From Sinobacterium caligoides (GTDB lineage Bacteria > Pseudomonadota > Gammaproteobacteria > Pseudomonadales > Sinobacteriaceae), in assembly GCF_003752585.1 (NCBI RefSeq), contig NZ_RKHR01000010.1:18561-82560 (forward strand): a stretch of DNA of 64,000 bases, given 5' to 3'. The first letter of the stretch is position 1. The number at the start of each line of letters is the position of its first letter. Shown here piece by piece: positions 30,358 through 40,508 of this stretch. Below the pieces are notes generated by a model. That model was not told where the DNA came from and ran no database searches. It saw nothing but the letters and a program-made list of their open reading frames with translations. The position numbers were made by a program, and so were the translations under genes.

Positions 30358-32415
30358 TTATTGTATACAGTATGCGGAATTTTCAGGTATAGAAAGGGTG
30401 AACAAGCTGCCCTTGCCAAGCTGACTCTTGACATGGATCTCTCCCTGTAGACTGCGGATGTACTCCCTGGCCTGAAAGACACCAATACCCATGCCTTTGC
30501 CAGATTTTGTGGTATCAAAGGGTTTAAATAGACGGTCACGAATAAAGCGGTCGTCCATGCCTGACCCCGTATCTTCGATACTGATCACAACCATCGTGCC
30601 CTTCTTATGCAGGCCGATGGTAATGGCGCCGTCGGCGGGGGTAGCTTCTTGAGCATTCTTGATTAGGTGGCAAAGCACCATGGTCAAAGTGTCGATATCC
30701 GCGTTAATTGTCAGGTCTTGGCCGGCCGCTAAGTTGAGTTCGGGCACTGGCCAATCGTGACGACATTTCTGTGCTGCCTCGGTAATGAGTTTCGGTGCGG
30801 GAATGACCTGGTTTAGGCTCCTGCTTTGAGTTTGCAGCTTGGAGAGTAGGCTGCTCATTCGGGTTACCGAATTGTCGATGGTATTGATCGCGTCGTCGAA
30901 AAACTCGGCGTTATTCTTGTGCTTTACAGCGTTTTGCACCACCAGTGCCTGCTGTGCAATAAGGTTCTTTAGGTCGTGCATGATAAAGGCGGTAAGTTTG
31001 TTGTAAGTGTCAAATTGACGAGATTGAGCAAGGAGCTCGGCGGCCTCGTGGCGGGCGAGATAAGCGGCAATTTGTCTGCCAACAGTTTTCAATAGATCGA
31101 GGTCCTCCCAGCTTAGAGGTGAGACTTCTTCCGCCGGCTTCTGCAGCGCCATGAAACCGAGTAGGCTGTTTTCGTTGAGCAGAGGCAGAATGATCCAGAG
31201 ATCCTTAATGGACCTCGACCAACTCGGTAATAGATTGTTTTCCGAGTAGCGTACGCTGTGTAAACCGATCGCCTCAAAGACCCATTCCTTGTCGCGTAGA
31301 GCTTGCACGAAAGCAGAATCGACGCTCTCTATAGCGTCTTCAGGAAGGCTGCAGTTGGTGGCGCAAATAGGTAGGAAGTGCTGATGTTGAAGTTGCCAGA
31401 CGACACCGCCGGGGCTGCCAAAAATATGCGCGACAGCCTTGATGGTGCGCTTTTGTAGGTTATCCTGCTCGACCGGTTGGGAGAGGATTTGGATCAGGTT
31501 TAGCCACTCGTTACGGTAGTCGTATTTGTGTCTGAAAAAATGTTTGTTGATGAGCACTAGCATGGTGGCGCGAAACTTTGAGATGGAAAAAAGCAATGCA
31601 GTGCCGGCAAGGGAGGCAAATATCAGCACCTTTTGCAGGGCACCTCCCCAGGAACCACCGTAGATGCGCATGTAGTAGCCGATGCCGCCCATCAAAAATA
31701 ATAGGATGCCTGCGCCGGTCAGGCTTGTCGTATAGAAGACCATTTTTCGTGACAAGGTCAGCTGGGGGGTCGATCGGTTGCTGAGCGTGAGTAGCAGGAA
31801 GAGGCCTACTAGTGCGTAAACTCCCCCTCGCGCCTGCCAGCTATCGAGCGGAAGGCTTTGAAATATTAGGGTGTGTGTATACAGGTAGAGCTCGTAGGTA
31901 AAGAGTGCAGCAAGGCCAAGGCAGAAAAATTTAAAGGAGTGTCTGTCGGCGTTCTTGAGGTTCTTATAGAGCTGTTCGATTAGGATTAAGCTGAGGATGG
32001 AGAAGACAATATTAGTCCAGATTGTGGGTGTTGAGGTGTATGTTTTTAGATTGATATCGAAAATGATATAGCTAATCAGGCAGCTGAAAACAATGGCGAG
32101 ATAGGTCGCGATGATCGGATAGGTGAGTAGTTTAGGTAAGGGGTGTTGGGTGGCCAGTTTTACGGTGTGCAACAGCGTTGTAATCCATATGCCGTAGAAA
32201 GCGATATCGATAATCAGCAGTATTGAGCCCGAGAGGTTGTAATGACTATAGAGAATCGATGAAGTACAGCGAACAGCGGTAATTAGACAGGCTATTAACA
32301 GTGTCAGTGGGTAGATATTTTGTCGTTGCAGCACTAGGCACAGGGGCGTCAGTATAGCGAACGCCAGTGCGCCAATAGCGTAGCTGATGGCTCCGATAGT
32401 ACTGCCTAAAAACAT
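30358..32415 (-). CDS. prsK: Membrane histidine kinase, PrsK type
   Basis: A 685-residue sensor kinase that should phosphorylate PrsR. The N-terminal third contains about eight hydrophobic segments, followed by a GAF-like region (about 330-460) and a kinase core. The phospho-acceptor motif is FIMHDLKNLIAQQALVVQNA, with the HDLKN variant typical of PrsK. The ATPase has HLIKNAQEATP, DTGSGMD and GKGMGIGVFQAREYI. ATG 32415 places the first helix six residues in; a GTG at 32499 would add 28 residues but lacks a ribosome binding site. PEP-CTERM proteins and exosortase are not in the window. Confidence 0.87.
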   Translation of the reverse strand: MFLGSTIGAISYAIGALAFAILTPLCLVLQRQNIYPLTLLIACLITAVRCTSSILYSHYNLSGSILLIIDIAFYGIWITTLLHTVKLATQHPLPKLLTYPIIATYLAIVFSCLISYIIFDINLKTYTSTPTIWTNIVFSILSLILIEQLYKNLKNADRHSFKFFCLGLAALFTYELYLYTHTLIFQSLPLDSWQARGGVYALVGLFLLLTLSNRSTPQLTLSRKMVFYTTSLTGAGILLFLMGGIGYYMRIYGGSWGGALQKVLIFASLAGTALLFSISKFRATMLVLINKHFFRHKYDYRNEWLNLIQILSQPVEQDNLQKRTIKAVAHIFGSPGGVVWQLQHQHFLPICATNCSLPEDAIESVDSAFVQALRDKEWVFEAIGLHSVRYSENNLLPSWSRSIKDLWIILPLLNENSLLGFMALQKPAEEVSPLSWEDLDLLKTVGRQIAAYLARHEAAELLAQSRQFDTYNKLTAFIMHDLKNLIAQQALVVQNAVKHKNNAEFFDDAINTIDNSVTRMSSLLSKLQTQSRSLNQVIPAPKLITEAAQKCRHDWPVPELNLAAGQDLTINADIDTLTMVLCHLIKNAQEATPADGAITIGLHKKGTMVVISIEDTGSGMDDRFIRDRLFKPFDTTKSGKGMGIGVFQAREYIRSLQGEIHVKSQLGKGSLFTLSIPENSAYCIQ

Positions 32416-32712
32416 AGCGTAAATTCTTTGACCATTATTATTATTCCATAGTGCGGCTACTTCAGTCGGGGCGACAGATGAGCGGCTCGCAAACACCACT
32501 TTCGCGGTTTGGTCATCGTGTTGTCAATAAATATGCTCGGCTTTGTTTAGATTTATAGGCATCCGTGGTGGAGTGTTACCAATATCCACGCGCCTCTAGC
32601 TTAGTCGAGGCGCTGTGTGTCGAGTTTGTTTACACTTCCCCTGTCTGGAATAGGGGACACAAGAGAGTCGCTGCGTATTGTGAGGTTGCTTCTCACCGAC
32701 TCAGCTCATTGT
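32416..32712 (-). other. Intergenic region ispB to prsK
   Basis: About 300 bp without a convincing gene. It contains the inverted repeat GCGCCTC (32590-32596) / GAGGCGC (32607-32613) with a ten-base loop and no T run. There is also a smaller hairpin GTGAG..CTCAC near 32680. Either could slow read-through from ispB into prsK. No promoter with both hexamers was recognised. Confidence 0.35.
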
Positions 32713-33675
32713 CTAGGCGCGCCGATTAACCGCGAGATGGGCGAGTCGAGCCATTTGGCGGGTGGCTTCGTTGTCGGGTAGGTGTTCGAGTGCGCGGATA
32801 GCTCTCTCCTGTTCCTTGACAGCGCAGCTGTGGGTGTATTCGAGGGCGCCGTTGCTGCTGACGGCTTCGATAATCTGCGATAGCTGTTCGCTACTTTTGT
32901 TGCGGATAGCTTGCTCAACGATTGTGGCCTGCTCTTGGTTGTTTTGGCGCATAGTGTATATAAGAGGGAGGGTAGGTTTTCCCTCGGCGAGGTCGTCACC
33001 GATATTCTTCCCCATCTCCTCTGCTTTACCCTGGTAGTCGAGGACGTCATCGATGAGTTGGAAGGCCGTACCTAAGGCGCTGCCGAAGGTGCGTAGGGCC
33101 TCACACTGAGTGGGTGAGGCGCCTGCTATCATCGCGCCGCCGAGTGAGGATGCCTCAAATAAGATGGCGGTCTTATTTTTGATGACGGTGAGGTATTCTT
33201 CTTCGGTGGTCGTTGGGTCACCGGCTTTCTGTAGCTGTAGTACCTCGCCTTCCGCTATTTTATTAGTCGTTGTAGCCAGTAAAGCCATGATTGGCATGTC
33301 GTTCATGGCCACCAGCATCTGAAAGGCTCTGGAGTAGATGAAGTCACCTACCAGAACGCTAGGGGCGTTGCCCCACTGTGCGTTGGCGGTCGGTCGACCT
33401 CTGCGTAACATTGAAATATCGACGACGTCGTCATGGAGTAATGTCGCAGTGTGGATATATTCGATGGCAGTGGCCAATTGAATACTGAGTCGGCCATCGT
33501 AACCGAGTGCCTTGGCGGCGAGCAATACTAAGGTAGGGCGCATACGTTTGCCGCCAGCCTCAACAATATAGTGACCGATATCTTCGACCAGTGGGACATC
33601 CGAGTGGAGTTGCTCGACAATGAGTTGGTCGACAGATTCAAGTTCGCTGGAGATGACGGCACGGATGTCTTGCAT
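32713..33675 (-). CDS. ispB: Octaprenyl (polyprenyl) diphosphate synthase
   Basis: Makes the long isoprenoid side chain of ubiquinone from IPP and FPP. The protein has 320 residues. The first aspartate-rich motif is LLHDDVVDISMLRRGRPTAN (about residue 81) and the second is FQLIDDVLDYQG (about residue 208); GGKRMRPTLVLL binds substrate diphosphate. Chain length cannot be read with certainty. It is divergent from rplU, the arrangement found in E. coli and pseudomonads. Confidence 0.95.
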   Translation of the reverse strand: MQDIRAVISSELESVDQLIVEQLHSDVPLVEDIGHYIVEAGGKRMRPTLVLLAAKALGYDGRLSIQLATAIEYIHTATLLHDDVVDISMLRRGRPTANAQWGNAPSVLVGDFIYSRAFQMLVAMNDMPIMALLATTTNKIAEGEVLQLQKAGDPTTTEEEYLTVIKNKTAILFEASSLGGAMIAGASPTQCEALRTFGSALGTAFQLIDDVLDYQGKAEEMGKNIGDDLAEGKPTLPLIYTMRQNNQEQATIVEQAIRNKSSEQLSQIIEAVSSNGALEYTHSCAVKEQERAIRALEHLPDNEATRQMARLAHLAVNRRA

Positions 33676-33776
33676 GATATTCCTGATATTAAAGAGCTAG
33701 CATCGTATGGGCTGGATGCTATGGCCTCGTGGGAATGCTGTCAACAGGCCTGCTCATAATTTATGCGAAAGTTGCC

Positions 33777-33805
33777 TTGTTTGTGTATTGCGACTTGGGT
33801 ATAAT
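33777..33805 (+). promoter_or_regulatory. Probable rplU promoter
   Basis: TTGTTT (33777-33782), a 17 bp spacer and a perfect TATAAT (33800-33805), then the GC-rich CCGCGGCC. The leader to rplU is about 125 nt and contains a small hairpin AGCCG..CGGCT near 33884-33896. Confidence 0.7.
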
Positions 33806-33936
33806 CCGCGGCCTTATATCACAAACCTAAAGTCTGAGCGTAGTTCACTACCTTGGCTTTGGTGCCTGAATCTTGCCCAAAACAGCCGTAGCGGCTTGTC
33901 ACTTGGATTGTAAGCAGGCTTAAATGGAGCAGTGCA

Positions 33937-34248
33937 ATGTACGCAGTATTCGTAAGCGGTGGTAAGCAACACCGTGTAGTTGAGGGCGAGACCCTCAAGC
34001 TAGAGAAGATTGAGAAGTCTGTTGGTGACGTGATCGAATTCGATCAGGTGCTACTGGTTGGCGAAGGTGAAGGCGTTAAGATCGGTGCCCCTGTTGTTGA
34101 AGGCGCCAAGATTACCGCTGAGGTTGTTACTCAGGGTCGTCACAAAAAAGTGAAGATCATGAAGTTCAAGCGTCGTAAGCACCACATGAAGCAGATGGGT
34201 CACCGTCAGTGGTTCACCGAAGTTAAAATTACCGGTATTAACGGCTAA
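33937..34248 (+). CDS. rplU: 50S ribosomal protein L21
   Basis: L21 binds 23S rRNA together with L20. The protein has 103 residues, as in enteric bacteria. It begins [20 protein letters not shown] and carries [22 protein letters not shown], the basic rRNA-binding loop. It is followed by rpmA 11 bp later, with AAGGAGATAGAAG between. Confidence 0.97.
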   Translation: MYAVFVSGGKQHRVVEGETLKLEKIEKSVGDVIEFDQVLLVGEGEGVKIGAPVVEGAKITAEVVTQGRHKKVKIMKFKRRKHHMKQMGHRQWFTEVKITGING

Positions 34249-34259
34249 GGAGATAGAAG

Positions 34260-34517
34260 ATGGCTCACAAGAAAGCTGGTGGTAGTACTAGTAACGGTCG
34301 CGATTCCGAGAGTAAACGCTTAGGTGTTAAGCGCTACGGCGGCCAGAAAGTTCTAGCAGGTAACATCCTTATTCGTCAGCGTGGCACTAAGTTCCACGCC
34401 GGTGAAAACGTAGGTATCGGCAAAGATCACACCTTGTTCGCCAAGGCGGATGGTGTCGTTAAATTCGTAGTGAAGGGCCCTAAGAACCGTAAGTTTGTAA
34501 CGATTGTTGCGGCTTAA
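34260..34517 (+). CDS. rpmA: 50S ribosomal protein L27
   Basis: L27's flexible N-terminus reaches the peptidyl transferase centre. The protein has 85 residues. It begins [20 protein letters not shown], without the cleaved N-terminal extension of Firmicutes. [21 protein letters not shown] is the family signature. It is followed by a strong terminator and then obgE. Confidence 0.97.
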   Translation: MAHKKAGGSTSNGRDSESKRLGVKRYGGQKVLAGNILIRQRGTKFHAGENVGIGKDHTLFAKADGVVKFVVKGPKNRKFVTIVAA

Positions 34518-34540
34518 CTCTTAGTTCTCATAGCTACTAT

Positions 34541-34571
34541 AAAGCCCCGTCTATAGACGGGGCTTTTTTGT
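34541..34571 (+). terminator. Terminator after rpmA
   Basis: AAAGCCCCGTC, TATA loop, GACGGGGCTTT and a T run. A long GC-rich stem that separates rplU-rpmA from obgE-proB, although partial read-through is common at this position in other bacteria. Confidence 0.92.
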
Positions 34572-34602
34572 TTTATAATAGTTGAATATTTACAACCCTT
34601 AG

Positions 34603-35832
<1,230 letters not shown>

Positions 35833-35866
35833 ATTTTATATGTTCATTGATGGCTAGGGGTTTGAC

Positions 35867-36970
35867 GTGGCTGAGCGCTGGGTAATAAAAATAGGTAGTG
35901 CGCTATTGACGGCGAACGGTGCTGGTTTGGCGAGTGAGGCTATCGCTGACTGGGTGTCGCAGATTGCTGATCTGCGCCTTCGAGGTATCGAGGTGGTCTT
36001 GGTATCCTCCGGTGCGGTTGCCGAGGGCATGAGTCGGATGGGGTGGAGTAAGCGGCCCAAGCAGATGGCAGAGTTGCAGGCGGCGGCGGCTATTGGCCAG
36101 ATGGGTTTGGTGCAAACCTATCAGGCAGAATTTGCTAGGTTTGATCTGCAAGCGGCCCAGATTCTTCTGGTGCATGACGATTTGTCGAATCGTAAACGTT
36201 ATCTGAATGCGCAAGCGACGCTGAAGGCGCTGTTGATGATGGGGGTGGTTCCTGTTGTTAACGAAAATGATACCGTCGTCACCGATGAAATACGCTTTGG
36301 TGATAATGATACCTTGGGGGCTTTGGTGGCTAACTTGGTCGAGGCTGATCGTCTAATTATTTTGACGGATCAGGAGGGTCTCTATGATGCGGATCCTCGT
36401 TTTAATCCCTCGGCTCAGTTGATTGCCCAGGCGGATGCTGAAGATGAGGCTCTGCTGGCCGTGGCGGGCGATAGTGGTGGCCACCTTGGTAGGGGTGGGA
36501 TGTATACCAAGGTCAATGCGGCACGCCTAGCTGCGCGTTCTGGTGCTGACACAGTGATCGTGGGTGGTGCTATCGAGGCGGTGTTGACGCGTATTGCGGC
36601 AGGAGAGCTCTTGGGGACGACGCTGTGTGCGGCGCGAGAGCGGGTCGTTGCGCGTAAGCAGTGGCTGGCGGGTCATCTGCGTGTTGCAGGCTCGCTGCAG
36701 CTTGATGCTGGTGCGGTGCGGGTTCTGAAGGAGTCTGGCAGTAGCTTATTGCCTGTCGGTGTTGTCGGCGTAGAGGGTGTCTTTGATCGCGGCGAGGTTG
36801 TGATCTGTCGCGATGCCGATGGTTGCGAGGTGGCTAGAGGCTTGGTTAATTATTCGAGTGAGGAGGCTCAGCTGCTCTGCGGTGTCGCGAGTGATGCTAT
36901 TAGGGAGGTGTTGGGTTATCGCGGTGACGATGAGTTGGTGCATCGAGACAATATGGTGTTGGCAATTTGA
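35867..36970 (+). CDS. proB: Glutamate 5-kinase
   Basis: Catalyses the first, feedback-regulated step of proline synthesis. The protein has 367 residues. The kinase domain begins [14 protein letters not shown] and has [18 protein letters not shown] and [14 protein letters not shown]. The G-rich [19 protein letters not shown] follows. The C-terminal PUA domain (about 275-367) is present. Translation starts at GTG. The partner proA is not adjacent; proB after obgE is typical of pseudomonads and their relatives. Confidence 0.96.
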   Translation: MAERWVIKIGSALLTANGAGLASEAIADWVSQIADLRLRGIEVVLVSSGAVAEGMSRMGWSKRPKQMAELQAAAAIGQMGLVQTYQAEFARFDLQAAQILLVHDDLSNRKRYLNAQATLKALLMMGVVPVVNENDTVVTDEIRFGDNDTLGALVANLVEADRLIILTDQEGLYDADPRFNPSAQLIAQADAEDEALLAVAGDSGGHLGRGGMYTKVNAARLAARSGADTVIVGGAIEAVLTRIAAGELLGTTLCAARERVVARKQWLAGHLRVAGSLQLDAGAVRVLKESGSSLLPVGVVGVEGVFDRGEVVICRDADGCEVARGLVNYSSEEAQLLCGVASDAIREVLGYRGDDELVHRDNMVLAI

Positions 36971-36976
36971 GGCTAG

Positions 36977-37018
36977 CGCGCACAAAAAAGCCGGCGTAGG
37001 CCGGCTTTTTTGTGCGCG
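36977..37018. terminator. Bidirectional terminator between proB and rpsT
   Basis: A perfect 19 bp inverted repeat: CGCGCAC, six A, GCCGGC, GTAG loop, GCCGGC, six T, GTGCGCG. The internal A and T tracts make it work for both convergent genes. Confidence 0.93.
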
Positions 37019-37030
37019 TAAGAAGCGAGA

Positions 37031-37297
37031 TTAAGCGGCTAGGGCTTTAACCTTGCTGTTTAGGCGGCTCTTAATGCGTGCGGCTTTATTCTTGTGAATA
37101 ATGCCTTTGTCGGCCATGCGGTCGATGACAGGTGCTGCTTCGTTGAGGGCAGTCTGTGCTGATTCATGGCTACCGCTGGCAATGGCTGCGATAACTTTCT
37201 TAATGTAAGTACGAACCATTGAGCGCAGGCTGGCGTTGTGGTTACGACGCGTTTCGGCCTGGCGAGCGCGTTTTTTTGCTTGTGGAGAGTTAGCCAC
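37031..37297 (-). CDS. rpsT: 30S ribosomal protein S20
   Basis: S20 is a primary 16S rRNA-binding helical-bundle protein at the bottom of the 30S body. The protein has 88 residues. It begins [20 protein letters not shown] and contains [21 protein letters not shown]. The start is in a short leader served by the promoter at 37338-37366. GGAGCAATACG lies upstream of the start codon. Confidence 0.96.
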   Translation of the reverse strand: MANSPQAKKRARQAETRRNHNASLRSMVRTYIKKVIAAIASGSHESAQTALNEAAPVIDRMADKGIIHKNKAARIKSRLNSKVKALAA

Positions 37298-37337
37298 CGT
37301 ATTGCTCCTAAATTGGGTGAATAAATAAAGACGCCGG

Positions 37338-37366
37338 ATTATTCACTGCCAGAGGGCGTCTGTCAA
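37338..37366 (-). promoter_or_regulatory. rpsT promoter
   Basis: On the minus strand: a perfect TTGACA (37366-37361), a 17 bp spacer and AATAAT (37343-37338), followed by CCGGCGTC. The leader to rpsT is about 30 nt. Confidence 0.8.
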
Positions 37367-37654
37367 TAGATTTTGGTGAAAACACTGGCCTTGGTTAGAC
37401 GTTTTAATGTTGTGTGGTGCTTTTGGGAGTGGGCTGGGTTGTTGAGAAGAGGGGGTGTGCGGAGTGCTTCGCTGCTGTTACCTCTACGCGTATCCTTGTC
37501 ACAGGTATGCCAGGGCTTTATGAGGGGGCGTAAAGGTTGCTCCACCCTCATGTCTATAGGTGTCCGCCACAGGCTTTCAGGGGTTAGAATACGGCAGGAG
37601 TTATGCTTTAATCGTATATCGAAGAGAGCAAAGTAATAATTTATAGAGCGATAT
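37367..37654. other. Intergenic region rpsT / TetR
   Basis: The gap between rpsT and the TetR gene is about 357 bp in all. Apart from the rpsT promoter it contains no recognised gene or repeat. A possible 87-codon frame (37373-37636) has no family resemblance and atypical composition. No clear palindrome for TetR autoregulation was identified. Confidence 0.35.
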
Positions 37655-38272
37655 ATGAAGCCAACCGCAGTGCGCATTCTAGATGCGGCAGAGAATCTTT
37701 TTGCTGCCAAGGGATATCAGGCTACTTCACTGGGCGAGGTAGCCGATGCGGTGGGCATTCGTTCGCCTAGCCTATACAACCACTTTAAGAATAAAGAGGC
37801 CCTCTACAATGCGGTCCTCGATCGTTTGTTGTTGCTGTTTAATGCGCCGTTAGAGGAGTTGTTAGGAACAGAGGTAACGCAGCAGAGTGTTTTGCAGTGG
37901 CAGAGTAACCTGGTGCGATTGCATACGGGGAACCCTAATCTATCGCGTCTGCTGCAGCATGCGGCACTCTCGGGCGGGCCGCAGGTGCAAGATACACTTG
38001 CCAAGTTGTTTCAGCCATTGTTTAGCTACAGTAATGGTGTTTCTACGGCCTTGGCGCCGGTGATGGAGGGGCATGCTGAGCTGCTGCCATGGATCGTGAT
38101 GGCGTTTAATAATATCGTGATGTCTTATGTCACTATGGCACCTATGTATAAAGATATGTTGGGTGTTGACCCTTTCTCTGATGAGGCGATTGAGCGACAA
38201 ATCAAGACTATTGGATTGTTGACGGAGGCATACCTAGAGGCGGGGATGCGTAAGGGTGGCAGTGATCAATAG
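37655..38272 (+). CDS. TetR-family transcriptional regulator
   Basis: A 205-residue one-component regulator. The N-terminal helix-turn-helix is clear: RILDAAENLFAAKGYQATSL, EVADAVGIRSPSLYNHFKNKEAL. The remainder (about 60-205) is an alpha-helical ligand domain with no assigned ligand. A modest GAGCGATAT lies before the ATG. Its end overlaps the start of the phosphatase gene, so the two are co-transcribed. The regulator probably controls its own operon, but the target is unknown. Confidence 0.88.
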   Translation: MKPTAVRILDAAENLFAAKGYQATSLGEVADAVGIRSPSLYNHFKNKEALYNAVLDRLLLLFNAPLEELLGTEVTQQSVLQWQSNLVRLHTGNPNLSRLLQHAALSGGPQVQDTLAKLFQPLFSYSNGVSTALAPVMEGHAELLPWIVMAFNNIVMSYVTMAPMYKDMLGVDPFSDEAIERQIKTIGLLTEAYLEAGMRKGGSDQ

Positions 38273-39278
38273 TACTACCGCTAGCGAACTTATCGTCCGC
38301 AATCTGCGGGTAACCGCTGAAGGAGGGGGAGGCTATCGATTAGATTGGTCGCTGCTGCCATGGCTCTCTGTTGCTCGGGTCTCGGTTGAGTCACCTATCG
38401 CGGCGGCATCGATCAGCCTGCAGGTGACGGAGGCAAAGGTGCGCTTTGTGAGTGAGGTGGTGCATCCGATCTTTATTGTCACAACGACGCAAGGGGGAAG
38501 CTATCGTCTGGCCGAGCGGCGAATTGCCTTAGAGGGGTGCCCCAATTTTCGCGACTTTGGCGGTTATATCAATCGTCAGGGGCGGCAGGTGCGCTGGGGC
38601 TGCCTGTATCGTTCGGGGCGCTTGTCGGCCTTGACGCCAGCTGATCTGCGGCACTTTGAGTCTTTGGGTATTGGTTTGGTTTGTGACTTTCGCCAGCTGG
38701 CGGAGGTGGAGGCATCGCCATCGGTATTGCCTGAGGGTGAACTTGAGTGCGCCGATCTATCGATTGATCCAGGTAACTTGATGGGCTTCTTTGCCCGAGT
38801 GATGGACGGTGCGGTAGATGAGGTGGGGGTCGGTGAGTTTATGTGTGGTATCAACGATGAGTTGGTCCTTGAGCATTCAAGTCGCTATCGACAGATGTTT
38901 GAGTGCCTTTTGTCGACGGCTCGGCGGCCGGCGCTGGTGCATTGTACCGCGGGCAAAGATAGGACGGGTTTCGCCGCCAAGTTGTTGCTCTCTGCCTTGG
39001 GCGTCGAGCGGGAGACGATCATGCATGATTATTTATTGACGAATGACTATCTGCCCATTGATCAGGAGATAGCCTCGGTGTTGGCGCACTATGGTGAGCA
39101 CATTGATCCAGCCTTGTTGCGACCAATGCTCGAGGTTAGGACTTCATATTTACAGAGCGCCTTCGCCGCCATTGATAAGCACTTCGGCTCTGTTAGTTGC
39201 TATCTCACTGAGCGGATTGGGTTGACTCAATCAGACTTGAACGAGTTGCAGGCAAGATATTTATACGCAGAAGGTTGA
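38256..39278 (+). CDS. Tyrosine-protein phosphatase (Y_phosphatase3-like)
   Basis: A 340-residue protein-tyrosine/serine or lipid phosphatase. The Cx5R P-loop is in LVHCTAGKDRTGFAAKLLL (about residues 227-245). An N-terminal region ends in GCPNFRDFGGYINRQGR, the family marker. The first 85 residues resemble a beta-rich accessory domain. No signal peptide is seen, so it is probably cytoplasmic. Translation starts at GTG 38256, or possibly GTG 38262, which is better spaced from AAGG. It overlaps the TetR gene by 17 bp. The substrate is unknown. Confidence 0.85.
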   Translation: MAVINSTTASELIVRNLRVTAEGGGGYRLDWSLLPWLSVARVSVESPIAAASISLQVTEAKVRFVSEVVHPIFIVTTTQGGSYRLAERRIALEGCPNFRDFGGYINRQGRQVRWGCLYRSGRLSALTPADLRHFESLGIGLVCDFRQLAEVEASPSVLPEGELECADLSIDPGNLMGFFARVMDGAVDEVGVGEFMCGINDELVLEHSSRYRQMFECLLSTARRPALVHCTAGKDRTGFAAKLLLSALGVERETIMHDYLLTNDYLPIDQEIASVLAHYGEHIDPALLRPMLEVRTSYLQSAFAAIDKHFGSVSCYLTERIGLTQSDLNELQARYLYAEG

Positions 39279-39339
39279 TGATTGTTAAGTGAGCTAAATG
39301 AAGTCTCTATCTAGGGTGGCTGCTAGATAGAGTTGCTGG

Positions 39340-39609
39340 CTACTGGAGCTTACAGGCGGCTTTTGCTGCCTTCATCTGTCTCTTGTGGCAGTTTTCCTGC
39401 GAGCCCTGTCCTACGCACCATTTTTTGCGGTTATCCCAGGCTGTTAGTGGTTGGCGTTTACCGTTCGAGCATTTAACAACATAGTTAGAATATTCGACTT
39501 GCTCAGAGGTGCTGTTCTTGGACTCGAAGGCGATACTGGTAGGCTTGGCGGCAAAGGCGCCAGTGGAAATGAGGGCGCTGATGGCGACCGAGAGAAGGAT
39601 TTTGTACAT
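39340..39609 (-). CDS. Small secreted cysteine-containing protein, unknown family
   Basis: An 89-residue protein with a clear Sec signal peptide (MYKILLSVAISALISTGAFAA, cleavage likely after AFA). The mature part is about 69 residues with four cysteines: VVKCSNGKRQPLTAW, KKWCVGQGSQENCHKRQ and AAKAACKLQ. The spacing suggests two disulfides. It is basic overall. I do not recognise a named family. It lies between the phosphatase gene and a lipoprotein gene, each on its own. Confidence 0.7.
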   Translation of the reverse strand: MYKILLSVAISALISTGAFAAKPTSIAFESKNSTSEQVEYSNYVVKCSNGKRQPLTAWDNRKKWCVGQGSQENCHKRQMKAAKAACKLQ

Positions 39610-39767
39610 AGCTTGTGATTCCTAACGATGTTTATTGCAGAGTATTTTATCGTTTTATTATTGCCTAGTCAGGCCGTGGCGGCTTATGGGCTGTATTGTC
39701 TCTGCTTATGTGTTGTTGGTAGGCAGTAGGCGGGTGCGTGACCCGCCGTTCGCTGATGGGGCTACTG

Positions 39768-40343
39768 CTATGATTTGGGAGGGAATTGCGCGAGTATTTT
39801 ATCGACGACTTCGCGCAGCGCTTCGCGTCGCTCTTCGGGGCTGGCATCCTTGTCGAGTCGTCCATCGGCGGTGCCGCGCCAGATCAGTTGGTTCGACTTA
39901 GGGTCAATGAAGTCAATCATTAGGGTCCCTTGCTTGTAGTTGCTAACGGTGGTCTGAGTGCTGCCGGTAGCAATGCCGTAGTTGTTGCCGTAGTAGCCGT
40001 AGCGCCAATTGGGGGCGTAGCCGCTATAGGTGTTGTAAGTGTTGATGTCTGTGCGGTCTTCCGTGAGTACGCCATAACTAACGAAAATGTCGGGGTTACT
40101 GTTGCTGTTGCTGAGCCCTTTTAATATGAGGCTTTTTGTAACGTAGTCACGGATGCGGTGGTCAAAGATGTCGCCGCCTAAATAGTTGAGGCTGGCCTGG
40201 TCGGTGGGTTGTTGGTGCCACTTGAAGCTTTTGACCTGGCTAAAGTCATAATCTTCGGTGTAGTCCGAATTGACGCTGTAAGATGAGCAGGCGGTGACGG
40301 CGAGAATGAGTGCGGTGCTGAAGAGTAGTTTAAGGGTGTGCAT
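39768..40343 (-). CDS. DUF4136 lipoprotein
   Basis: A 191-residue predicted lipoprotein. The signal sequence ends in VTACSSYSV, a standard lipobox with Cys at about residue 20. The mature part begins YTEDYDFSQVKSFKWHQQP and carries SYGVLTEDRTDINTYNTYSG and a Gly/Tyr-rich GYYGNNYG stretch. LIDFIDPKSNQLIWRGTADG is typical of DUF4136. ATG 40343 with TTGGAGCCACC upstream is chosen over a GTG at 40373. The function of the family is unknown; a periplasmic envelope role is inferred. Confidence 0.85.
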   Translation of the reverse strand: MHTLKLLFSTALILAVTACSSYSVNSDYTEDYDFSQVKSFKWHQQPTDQASLNYLGGDIFDHRIRDYVTKSLILKGLSNSNSNPDIFVSYGVLTEDRTDINTYNTYSGYAPNWRYGYYGNNYGIATGSTQTTVSNYKQGTLMIDFIDPKSNQLIWRGTADGRLDKDASPEERREALREVVDKILAQFPPKS

Positions 40344-40470
40344 GGTGGCTCCAATAGCTAACTTTTCTTTCACATTAGCACAGGGGCTTGGGCACGACTA
40401 TAGTGGCTTGTAACGAAGAGGGCGGGGGAGGTTGTAATGAGCAGGGCAGGCAATAAAAATTATTATAACG

Positions 40471-40501
40471 AAAAAAGCCGACCTGTTGAGGGTCGGCTTT
40501 T
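40471..40501 (-). terminator. Terminator of the tRNA-fMet gene
   Basis: AAAAGCCGACC (40473-40483), loop TGTTGAG, GGTCGGCTTTT. Read on the minus strand it ends in a T run just after the tRNA 3' end. Confidence 0.88.
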
Positions 40502-40508
40502 AAAAATA

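Noticed and set aside
37373..37636. 87-codon frame in the rpsT-TetR gap
   Set aside because: Arg-rich translation without known motif in a promoter-containing gap; most likely chance.
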